Position numbers and translations under genes: made by a program. The notes under the pieces are model-generated. The model had not been told where the DNA came from. It searched no databases and was given only the letters and a program-made list of their open reading frames with translations. This document shows positions 1-7,178 of a DNA stretch of 64,000 nucleotides, in pieces (within the stretch, counting starts at the first letter, position 1; each line of letters begins with the position of its first letter). This DNA comes from Paraglaciecola chathamensis S18K6 (lineage in GTDB: Bacteria; Pseudomonadota; Gammaproteobacteria; Enterobacterales; Alteromonadaceae): the NCBI GenBank assembly GCA_000314955.1, contig BAEM01000056.1:62001-126000 (forward strand), given 5' to 3'.

Positions 1-321
1 AGCCATTTTCTCGGAGTGTTTGTGTTAGCTCGTGTTCGCAACAAGGTGTTATTTACCTCTAAACGTTTCTCAGCTTATTTGGTGACTTACCCAAATCAAC
101 ATAAGGTTATGAACCATATTGACCCTGTAGCCAAAGGGAAGTACTTCAAATTTAATATTGTATTGCGCCAGCCAAAAATGGGTGGCGTGTTTCATTGTCA
201 AAAGTGCATAGTTAATTTGTTCGGCCGGGTGTATTTATTCAGACCTGACAAATACGAGCACAGTGTTACTCGAATTGAAGAAGGTGAGCGCAAGCTATTG
301 AGTTTTGCGCTTATTCTGTAA
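1..321 (+). CDS. 2OG-Fe(II) oxygenase-like protein, C-terminal part (5' end open)
   Basis: The reading frame is open to the left edge, so the gene probably begins outside the window; a GTG at 16 is a possible internal start. Counting from that GTG, the residues have the spacing of a prolyl-4-hydroxylase-like dioxygenase fold: an iron-binding HID pair (H34, D36), a distal EHSV (H82) and an Arg at 92 that would bind 2-oxoglutarate. The surrounding pattern GKYFKFNIVL...GGVFHC...LFRPDKYEHSV is what I know from bacterial 2OG-Fe(II) enzymes acting on small molecules or proteins. The substrate is unknown and the neighbours do not suggest one. Confidence 0.6.
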   Translation, partial: SHFLGVFVLARVRNKVLFTSKRFSAYLVTYPNQHKVMNHIDPVAKGKYFKFNIVLRQPKMGGVFHCQKCIVNLFGRVYLFRPDKYEHSVTRIEEGERKLLSFALIL

Positions 322-359
322 CGCCTAGTGGTTCTGCAACACTCAAAGAAATAACGTTT

Positions 360-1079
360 TCACAGTCGGTTGACCCACCAGCCCAAAATCAATGCACATG
401 AAAAACTCAGTAATGTGCCCAGCATCATATACTCGGTCAACTTCATGTCTTTTTCTTTTGTTAAATCGCCAAATCGAAAAATCGTTTTGGCGGCCAGCAA
501 GAAACCGACGCCAGCAAATTGCTCAATTAACACAAACGATATAATCAGACAGCGCTCTAAATAACCAATCCAACGTCCTGCAGAGGCAAGGCCTGTTTGT
601 TTATCTTTCAGCTGTACAGTGTATTGATCAAGGGCAATTGAAATAGCGATAGAGACTGGGCGACAGGCAATCACATAGGCGCAGCCTATGGCCAAGTATT
701 TCACCGTTAATAGTGAAAGCAGTTGGTTTTTAATCTGTTCGATGTCAGCGCCGCTCAGTACCCATGCAGCTAAGGCGATAATCAGTACATGAAAAAGTTG
801 ATCTAGTAAAAAATAAATCAATTTGTCTGCTTGATAAGACTTCCATATATCAATAAGCAGGTGAGAAAACCCTATTAATACAATCGCAATCCAAGCTTTT
901 GCACTTAAGTCGCCTGCCAGCCATACAGCAATAACCAGTAAAACAAGATGCGACAGGACATGCTTACACAGGCCCCATGAGGCATAATGATGGGTATTTC
1001 TGCACGCCACCCATTGATTTTTTTGCAGATAGAAATCCCCTAATACATGGGCCACAATCATCAATAAAAATAGCGTCAT
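360..1079 (-). CDS. DUF3307 family membrane protein
   Basis: A 239-residue hydrophobic protein with about six membrane segments. The N-terminus MTLFLLMIVAHVLGDFYLQ and the later HLLIDIWK match the DUF3307 family, whose members carry short polar motifs (H..GDF.LQ; H...D..K) within helices. Its biochemical function is not known to me. Its start overlaps the stop of the upstream satD-like gene (TAATG, one shared base), so the two are co-translated and probably act together; I recall the same pairing elsewhere in proteobacteria. Confidence 0.8.
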   Translation of the reverse strand: MTLFLLMIVAHVLGDFYLQKNQWVACRNTHHYASWGLCKHVLSHLVLLVIAVWLAGDLSAKAWIAIVLIGFSHLLIDIWKSYQADKLIYFLLDQLFHVLIIALAAWVLSGADIEQIKNQLLSLLTVKYLAIGCAYVIACRPVSIAISIALDQYTVQLKDKQTGLASAGRWIGYLERCLIISFVLIEQFAGVGFLLAAKTIFRFGDLTKEKDMKLTEYMMLGTLLSFSCALILGWWVNRL

Positions 1080-1711
1080 TATTCGCTTTCCTTAGTTAAC
1101 TTTTCCTCAAAAAACACCACATAGGCTTTGATTAAGTCAGCTCCAATGCGCGCTAAATGTTTCGTCACGTTTTGCTGGCTGGTGCTTAATGCCTTCGCCA
1201 ATTGGGTGTGAGTAGGAAAGTCCATACTTAAATAATGATAAAGCACTTGGGCTTGCTTTTGCGTATGTGAATACAGCACGCTATCTAAAAATTTGGTCGC
1301 CAAAACCAGTGCATCGTAAAAAGCGGTGCTCTCGTGATGTAAGCTAATATGCCCGCTAGGCGTATTGTCTAATCCCCTACCAGACAAGGTGAAAGCACTG
1401 CCTTGGGAAACGCTGGGCTTATTGCCGTCAATAAGTTGCTCGCCTAAGCCGATTGATAAGGTGATCCCTAGAGGTTGCTGGGTATTTTCAGCGCAAAAAA
1501 GTAGGCTTCTCAGTTCAATCGCTGCACGCATTGCGTGTTGTGGCTGTTTAAAAATAAGTTGTAAGCTATCGCCGCGATAAATCTCACCTTGGGTGCTAAA
1601 ACGTGCTTGGCATTTTGCTAGGTATTTCTCCATTATACCCACTGCAAGCTGGTAATCTTCTAAGGGCATTGCCGTTGAATCCACCAAATCTCCGGTTAAT
1701 ACAGCGATCAT
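1079..1711 (-). CDS. SatD-like protein with C-terminal helix-turn-helix
   Basis: A 210-residue protein. The N-terminal ~140 residues (MIAVLTGDLVDST..., IYRGDSLQLIF, LSIGLGE) have the layout of the SatD family, which resembles a nucleotidyl-cyclase fold with the catalytic residues changed. The last ~60 residues (HTQLAKALSTSQQNVTKHLARIG) form a clear helix-turn-helix. It may therefore sense a small molecule or nucleotide and bind DNA, or control the membrane partner DUF3307 encoded directly downstream with a one-base overlap. Function is inferred only. Confidence 0.7.
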   Translation of the reverse strand: MIAVLTGDLVDSTAMPLEDYQLAVGIMEKYLAKCQARFSTQGEIYRGDSLQLIFKQPQHAMRAAIELRSLLFCAENTQQPLGITLSIGLGEQLIDGNKPSVSQGSAFTLSGRGLDNTPSGHISLHHESTAFYDALVLATKFLDSVLYSHTQKQAQVLYHYLSMDFPTHTQLAKALSTSQQNVTKHLARIGADLIKAYVVFFEEKLTKESE

Positions 1712-1802
1712 ATTCGAGCCTTAATGCGTATATTTTGTTCAACTAGGGTAACGAGTTTACGATGAATAAGGGTGAACAGGCAACAAAAACAACCAATTTA
1801 GA

Positions 1803-1821
1803 TTGTTAACCAGCTTAACAA
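1803..1821. promoter_or_regulatory. Inverted repeat, candidate operator upstream of the SatD-like gene
   Basis: A perfect 7-bp inverted repeat, TTGTTAA-CCAGC-TTAACAA, lies about 90 bp upstream of the SatD-like start. The rest of 1712-2010 holds no convincing gene. The HTH-bearing SatD-like protein is an obvious candidate ligand, but this is inference; a 7-bp repeat in AT-rich DNA can arise by chance. Confidence 0.3.
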
Positions 1822-2010
1822 CCTAAAAAAGTTGTTTCATGAAGATACAACCTGAAAAAGCTGTGGAATAAAAACAGGGGTATTGAGGTAGGATACCAAG
1901 CCTTGGCTCAAAACGGCTATCAAATTGCTCGTCGCCTGGAGCATTGAAAATACCGTGGTATACCTCTACAACAGTATTGGGTAAAACGAATAAACACAGG
2001 AAAAGCGTAA

Positions 2011-2217
2011 ATGAAACAACCGATTATCGGTTACACCAAAGACGAAGAAGATCATTGGGTAGCCAAACTTGCTTGTGGCCATCATCAACATGTGCGCCAC
2101 GACCCGCCCTGGACCAACCGCCTCTGGGTGACAACCCAAGAAGGCCGTGAACGTCATATAAATGTTGAACTTGAATGTAAAAAGTGCGACCAAGGAGCAG
2201 TTCGAGACTTTCCTTAG
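2011..2217 (+). CDS. DUF3565 family small protein
   Basis: A 68-residue soluble protein. The motifs GYTKDEEDHWVAKLACGHHQHVRHDPPW and the C-terminal CKKCDQG match the DUF3565 family, whose conserved Cys and His residues (CGH.QH.RH, C..C) suggest a metal-binding site. The ATG at 2011 is preceded by an AGGAAAAG ribosome site. An overlapping upstream reading frame at 1944 is rejected in its favour. It is a stand-alone gene between oppositely oriented neighbours. Function unknown. Confidence 0.8.
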   Translation: MKQPIIGYTKDEEDHWVAKLACGHHQHVRHDPPWTNRLWVTTQEGRERHINVELECKKCDQGAVRDFP

Positions 2218-2293
2218 CCCAAGCGTATTACTTGCTAAACTCACGTTTCCACGAACAACAAGCCATACTTCGCCGTAAAAGCAAAAGTACTAA

Positions 2294-3286
2294 TTATTCC
2301 GCTGCGTAACCGTCTTTAAAGTCGGCCCAGTGCGTAACGATATGATCGACCACCTTACCACCCACGATAACGATGTTATCAACGGTTTCAGCAAACCCAC
2401 CCGCAGTTTCACCCGGCGCAGGATCAAGGTGCGCTAAGGTTGTTTCATTAGGGTTGCCCTGATCAAAATTCACAGCTCCACGTAAACTCAGCACCCTATC
2501 AGTCCCTAATGTTCTTGATAACACTTGGGCAATCGCTACCCCCTCCATTTCAGCAATCATGTAATCATCAGCTCCATATAATTCGCTGATGTACTGAGCT
2601 TCAGCAGACAAGCCCGGGCCATGAAAGAAGGTGTCTCCCGCAATGTGAGTACCAACGGTAACCGCGGGTTTACGCCGCGCCTGAGGCTCTGGGTAACGCA
2701 TACGATACGCTTGAGCTGACGCAGAATCTTTTAACGGTGCGTCTTTGCTTAATGAGAACGCCAAATTGACTAGAGCAGGGTTAAGTTGATAAACACGAAT
2801 ATCTTCATAGCCTTGCCTTGGCATAAACACCGCAGACCCAGGTTCGCCTTCATCCGGCATCCATCGGTGGCCCAAGTCATAATCGATTAGCCAACTTCCC
2901 CAATTCACATCTGCGATAGTGCCTTGTGAAGGTGGAATGCCCCCTACTCCACTGATCATGAAATAACTCTGACTGAAATCAAATTGACTGTTCAAAATAA
3001 TTGCTTGCATTGAAGATGACGAGGCCACTTTCCCCATGCCTAACACAGAACCACACACACCACTTTTATTACAAAATACTGGTGTCAGTGCACCAGCAAC
3101 ATCCATCGATTGAGCATCGATAAAATAACGTTCAAACCAATGTTGAAATTCGCCGGGCTTATCACCTTGATTGGCCCCAATTTCAAACATACCGGCGATA
3201 AACACTTTAACCTTTATGGGTTTATTCTGTGCCCCAAGGGCTGACACACTCATTACACAACACAAGACGCAGATTAAAAACTTCAA
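2294..3286 (-). CDS. Purine nucleoside permease (NUP) family protein, exported
   Basis: 330 residues beginning with a Sec signal peptide (MKFLICVLCCVMSVSALGA). The mature part matches the NUP family (PF06516), related to nucleoside phosphorylases: early motif KVFIAGMFEIGANQGDKPGEF, then FMISGVGGIPP and EMEGVAIAQVL. A fungal member was described as a nucleoside permease; bacterial members are exported and their activity is unclear. The start is a TTG with GGAG six bases upstream. An upstream reading frame ends at the TAG directly touching this TTG, which hints at former translational coupling. Confidence 0.75.
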   Translation of the reverse strand: MKFLICVLCCVMSVSALGAQNKPIKVKVFIAGMFEIGANQGDKPGEFQHWFERYFIDAQSMDVAGALTPVFCNKSGVCGSVLGMGKVASSSSMQAIILNSQFDFSQSYFMISGVGGIPPSQGTIADVNWGSWLIDYDLGHRWMPDEGEPGSAVFMPRQGYEDIRVYQLNPALVNLAFSLSKDAPLKDSASAQAYRMRYPEPQARRKPAVTVGTHIAGDTFFHGPGLSAEAQYISELYGADDYMIAEMEGVAIAQVLSRTLGTDRVLSLRGAVNFDQGNPNETTLAHLDPAPGETAGGFAETVDNIVIVGGKVVDHIVTHWADFKDGYAAE

Positions 3287-3289
3287 CTA

Positions 3290-3513
3290 ACACTCCAAAA
3301 TAACTAAATCATTTATAAAACTAAATACTGGCTGCAGCATAGCAATAACCGCACCTGCTACACCCAAAAAATAAACAACTAAAAATCAATACGTTAAGCA
3401 GTGATAAGTACAAAGGACAATCCCTCAATGCACCAAAATAAAGCAACATTGGGATCATAACCATGCAGTAGCGTAACGATAATAACGACAAGCATATTGT
3501 GCTTGCCACCCAT
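3290..3513 (-). pseudogene. Possible degraded membrane-protein remnant
   Basis: Between the NUP gene and the divergent hydrolase gene, two short minus-strand frames look like membrane segments. One starts at ATG 3513 and runs 39 residues (MLVVIIVTLLHGYDP ... LSFVLITA, then TAA). Another, in a different frame, encodes FLGVAGAVIAMLQPVFSFIN and ends at a TAG touching the NUP start. Stops in both frames lie between them, so one frameshift cannot join them. This may be a decayed small membrane gene or chance. A 62-codon open frame (3321-3509) through the same stretch is Cys-rich and unconvincing. Confidence 0.25.
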
Positions 3514-3555
3514 CTTGGTTAACGTATCACTTGGTAACCGCCAGCGAGCCTAAGC

Positions 3556-4095
3556 ATGTTAACGTCAAAAAATACCGGACTAGTGGTCATTGATATTCAA
3601 GGCAACTTGGCCCAACAAGTGTTTCAAAGCGAGGCACTGTTGCACAATACATTGACATTGATTAAAGGCGCAAAATTGTTAGCGCTTCCTATCATCCACG
3701 TTGAACAAGCCCCGTTAAAATTGGGTAATACCGTTAAATCACTCGCCGACGAGCTTACCCACTACCCGCTGATTAGCAAGCATACATTTGACGCCTGCGA
3801 AGAAGCGTCATTTACCAGAGCCTTACAAGAAAGCGACAAAAAAAACTGGCTGGTATGCGGGATAGAAGCGCACGTCTGTGTCTATCAAAGTGTGAGAGGT
3901 TTATTGAATTTAGGCTACCAAGTAGAGCTTGTCAGTGACGCTATTTCCTCAAGAACCCATGAGAACAAATCGTTAGCGATGGAAAAATTAACAGCGCTTG
4001 GGGCGAATATCACGGGGGTAGAAATGGCTCTATTTGAATTAGTAAAAGATTGCCGCCTGCCAGTATTCAAAGCACTTTTACCTCTGATAAAGTAG
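3556..4095 (+). CDS. Isochorismatase-like cysteine hydrolase
   Basis: A 179-residue protein of the isochorismatase-like hydrolase superfamily. The catalytic triad is visible: D13 (VVIDIQG), K75 (LISKHTFDA) and C108 (GIEAHVCV), with the usual cis-peptide region just before the cysteine. Length and motif spacing fit the small YcaC-type subgroup of hydrolases acting on amides or unknown substrates. No siderophore genes are nearby, so a true isochorismatase role is unlikely. It converges on the SufS-SufE gene. Confidence 0.85.
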   Translation: MLTSKNTGLVVIDIQGNLAQQVFQSEALLHNTLTLIKGAKLLALPIIHVEQAPLKLGNTVKSLADELTHYPLISKHTFDACEEASFTRALQESDKKNWLVCGIEAHVCVYQSVRGLLNLGYQVELVSDAISSRTHENKSLAMEKLTALGANITGVEMALFELVKDCRLPVFKALLPLIK

Positions 4096-4124
4096 TCGGC
4101 TAGTCTTTATCTACCCAGCAGCAT

Positions 4125-4196
4125 TGTACTAACGCACTTATCTGTACTAACGCAGCTATTTGTACTAACGCGCCTATCTGCACTAACGCACCTGCC
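4125..4196. repeat. 18-bp tandem repeat, four copies, at the sufS-sufE 3' end
   Basis: Four consecutive 18-bp units (4125-4142, 4143-4160, 4161-4178, 4179-4196) share TGTACTAACGC, each followed by a variable 6-7 bp tail. The fourth unit contains the last codons and TAG stop of the minus-strand SufS-SufE gene; because 18 is a multiple of three, every copy repeats that stop in the same frame. This looks like tandem duplication of the gene's end by slippage. Confidence 0.85.
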
Positions 4197-5880
4197 GTTG
4201 AATTTCATCAATCACGGCTTGTAAACCATTGCCTCGAGATTGGCTCACATGCTTACCCAGCCCCAGTGACTGAATATACGACGTCAAACTAAATTGCTTT
4301 ATCTCACTAAGCGTTAAGTGCGCCAGCGGCTCAAAGATAATCGCCAGCAAGCCGCGTACAATTTTACTAGAAGAGTGGGCCGCCAAGACAAGGTGCTTCC
4401 CTTGTTTTTCGCATTTCAGCCATACTTGGCTTTCACACCCCATCACTTCGTATTGACCGATTTGATCTTCTGGAGGTAATTTGTTTAGTTGCTTACCTGC
4501 CAACATAATCTGCCGATAAATTTCATCCCAACTGCGCGCCTCACGGATTTTGCTCGCAATCGGTAGAACGTCAGTATTTACCGAACTGGCACCATTGTGC
4601 GTATTATCAATTTTGCCCTTTTGCTCCAGTTTGTCCTGCCTAGCCGCGGCTTCGACAGAGGGTGATGTAGGGCGAAGGGTATGCAATACACGCTTTAGCA
4701 CATCCACAAATCGGCTAATATCGTCATGGGTGTTGTAACAGCTTAATGAAGCACGCACCGTACCATCAATTCCTAGCGCCTCCATCAACGGCATCGCACA
4801 GTGATGCCCCACCCTTAGCGCAATATTATGCTCATTGAGCAAGACGCCAAGATCCTGATTATTAACCCCTTCAATCGTAAATGACTGGGTACAAATGCTA
4901 TTGTTAACCTCCCCCCAAAAACGTATACCATCTATCGATTGTAAACCGCTTATAAGCGCCGTATACAAAGCCTGTTCTTGGCTATGAATATCAGACCTAT
5001 ACTGGCGCACAAATGCCAGTGCAGCACCAAGCCCCAACACACCTGCAATATTAGGAGTGCCAGCTTCAAATTTAAACGGTAAGCCTTGAAAGGTAGTATC
5101 AGAAAAGCTGACTTTTTCGATCATTTCACCGCCCATTTGATAAGGGGGCAAACCGTCCAATAAGACTTGGCGACCGTACAATACGCCGATCCCCGTTGGG
5201 CCGAACACCTTATGCCCACTAAAAGCATAAAAATCACAGTCAAGCGCCTGCACATCAACAGGCATGTGCGCTATTGCTTGCGCACCATCAACGAAGGTTA
5301 GCGCTCCATGCTTTTTCGCCTGCGCAATAATCATCGCCACTGGGTTAATATTACCCAGCGCATTAGAAACATGACTAATGGCCACAAGGGCCGTTTTGTT
5401 AGTGATCACATTCTTAATGTTATCTATTTTTAATACGCCCTTTTCGTCCACCGGAATGATTTTAAGACGTAATCCATGTTCATTAGCAACTTGCTGCCAT
5501 GGCACAATATTCGCGTGATGCTCTAAAGCAGACAAAACAATCTCGTCCCCTGACGCCAAGTGGCCCTTAGCTAAAACACTCGCAATTAAGTTAACGCTTT
5601 CAGTGGTACCTTTTGTCCAAATAATTTCCTTTTCACTGCTAGCATTAATAAAAGCCGCGACGTCTTTACGCGTCTGTTCAAAAGCCTCTGTGGCTGCCGC
5701 CGAGACGCTATGACTCGCACGATGTACATTTGCGTTTTGTTGTGAATAAAAACGGTTGACTGTATCAATCACGATCTGGGGTTTTTGAGTAGTCGCACCA
5801 TTATCGAAATACACCCATGATTTATCATCATTTAGTTGCTGAAAAATGGGAAATTGTTGACGCAAAAACGACTCAGACAT
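4183..5880 (-). CDS. SufS/CsdA cysteine desulfurase fused to a SufE/CsdE sulfur acceptor
   Basis: 565 residues. Residues 1-400 are a group II cysteine desulfurase: PLP lysine K224 (FSGHKVFGPTGIG), active-site C361 (RVGHHCAMPLM) and the ALEHHANIVPW motif near 119-128. Residues ~405-440 are a polar linker. Residues ~441-565 are a SufE-like domain with acceptor cysteine C482 (VMGCESQVWL). The enzyme would take sulfur from L-cysteine as persulfide and pass it to the attached SufE cysteine, for Fe-S cluster assembly or other sulfur transfer. SufS and SufE are usually separate proteins; here transfer could be intramolecular. No sufBCD lies adjacent. Confidence 0.92.
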   Translation of the reverse strand: MSESFLRQQFPIFQQLNDDKSWVYFDNGATTQKPQIVIDTVNRFYSQQNANVHRASHSVSAAATEAFEQTRKDVAAFINASSEKEIIWTKGTTESVNLIASVLAKGHLASGDEIVLSALEHHANIVPWQQVANEHGLRLKIIPVDEKGVLKIDNIKNVITNKTALVAISHVSNALGNINPVAMIIAQAKKHGALTFVDGAQAIAHMPVDVQALDCDFYAFSGHKVFGPTGIGVLYGRQVLLDGLPPYQMGGEMIEKVSFSDTTFQGLPFKFEAGTPNIAGVLGLGAALAFVRQYRSDIHSQEQALYTALISGLQSIDGIRFWGEVNNSICTQSFTIEGVNNQDLGVLLNEHNIALRVGHHCAMPLMEALGIDGTVRASLSCYNTHDDISRFVDVLKRVLHTLRPTSPSVEAAARQDKLEQKGKIDNTHNGASSVNTDVLPIASKIREARSWDEIYRQIMLAGKQLNKLPPEDQIGQYEVMGCESQVWLKCEKQGKHLVLAAHSSSKIVRGLLAIIFEPLAHLTLSEIKQFSLTSYIQSLGLGKHVSQSRGNGLQAVIDEIQRQVR

Positions 5881-6004
5881 AGCACACTCGATGGGAATTA
5901 ATAATGGGGGCGAATTGTTGTTAATATAGGCGGCTTAATCAAGTCTAATCATTACATTTATCGCTTGGTCGCTTAGGCGAGCAATACAAGATTACTCATA
6001 ACAC

Positions 6005-6619
6005 TCACGGCTTATCTAAGCTCATTAATAACTCGACCAAACGGATAATTTTAATATTGGATAATTGCCGATAATCAAAGTACGGGCAGACCACAGTCCG
6101 AGCCTTACTATCAATGGCAAATTCTTGATCTAACCAGTATAAATTCAACGCTTGTGCATTAACTGTACTGGCGGTCAACATTGATTTTGCATAGGTGCGC
6201 CCCATGATGATGTGAAAATTAGCGACGTCTTCATTGCCATTGTGCCGCTGGCCAATATCCACAGGAGCCGATTGATTATTTATATCTAGAGAGGGAAATA
6301 TCAATGCGGTTTGACTTGCTCCTTGAAGTAAAAAGCGATCCCTGTAGGCCTGCCAGCTTTGACATTCAGCACCGGCAAGTTGAGCATTTAGCGTGGCATC
6401 AGCACCGCGCCAGGCAAAGATTAACTTGGCATACACGTTGAATACTTTACGCCAGCCATTGCCGCATTCTCTATTGATCGCTTCGATATCCCCATTATTG
6501 AGCGCCTGTAGATGCTCAATAATAGGGAGATTTTGATAGTTCGGACGATTGCCGATATACACATTAACCTGAGCTTGGTTAGCACCTAAGCCCGCATGCT
6601 GTATGACAGAGCTTTTCAA
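6005..6619 (-). CDS. Hypothetical protein, 204 residues
   Basis: I do not recognise this family with confidence. It is a soluble protein without signal peptide or membrane segment. It contains VNVYIGNRPNYQNLPIIEHL near the N-terminus and a conserved-looking GNGWRKVFNVYAKL. The frame is well used, and it lies two bases downstream of the DUF2750 gene, so the two probably form one transcript. The late segment FHIIMGRTYAKSML followed by an aromatic-rich tail suggests a globular domain of about 200 residues. Confidence 0.65.
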   Translation of the reverse strand: MKSSVIQHAGLGANQAQVNVYIGNRPNYQNLPIIEHLQALNNGDIEAINRECGNGWRKVFNVYAKLIFAWRGADATLNAQLAGAECQSWQAYRDRFLLQGASQTALIFPSLDINNQSAPVDIGQRHNGNEDVANFHIIMGRTYAKSMLTASTVNAQALNLYWLDQEFAIDSKARTVVCPYFDYRQLSNIKIIRLVELLMSLDKP

Positions 6620-6621
6620 AA

Positions 6622-7014
6622 CTAACCTTGTGGTTGTAGTTCCTCATCAATGCAGGTAAGCATTTCTTCTGCCTCAAGCATGATCCCTTCCTCATCTTCA
6701 CTCAAAGGAAAGACTAACACCAAGGTACCATTGTTTTGCATACCCGGTAGCCACACTTGATGCCACTGGGCAAAGTCAATTTGTTTAGGCACGCAATCGG
6801 GAAAGTCGTTTTTGACCCAAGCTTGGGCAAACTCAGCATATGGCCAAACAGGGATGCATGCATCGTCTTCAGCTTTAAGCATTAACCAGCCATTATCACC
6901 GTAAAGTCCCCACAAATGCTGACGCTCGATCATGCTGGTAATCGCATAATCAAAGCGCTCTTCGGGCAACAATTTACTGAGGGCAATAAAATCTTCAGCT
7001 GAAATTTCGGTCAT
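6622..7014 (-). CDS. DUF2750 family protein
   Basis: About 130 residues. The pattern HLWGLYGDNGWLML...IPVWPYAEFAQAW...WLPGMQNNGTLVLVFP matches DUF2750, a small cytoplasmic family of unknown function. The frame stays open upstream to 7116, but the ATG at 7014 (MTEISAEDF) has AGGA at a suitable distance and fits the family's usual N-terminus; the upstream extension (LKNCLILRCKPHWYG) looks non-coding. It is followed after seven bases by the hypothetical gene at 6005-6619. Confidence 0.8.
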   Translation of the reverse strand: MTEISAEDFIALSKLLPEERFDYAITSMIERQHLWGLYGDNGWLMLKAEDDACIPVWPYAEFAQAWVKNDFPDCVPKQIDFAQWHQVWLPGMQNNGTLVLVFPLSEDEEGIMLEAEEMLTCIDEELQPQG

Positions 7015-7178
7015 ATTAACGTCCTGAATAGTGTGGGTTTGTTGTGAATAGCGAGAGCGTACAAACAAGCCATACCAGTGTGGCTTACACCTCAAAATTA
7101 AGCAATTTTTCAGCAAAAACTTGATTTTTAGCCTTTCTTGAACTGTTACTTAACAAACCAAGGAAAAGGTGAAAATCA

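Noticed and set aside
4125-4196. Possible CRISPR array (four short repeats)
   Set aside because: Units are 18 bp back to back with no spacers, and no cas genes are present.
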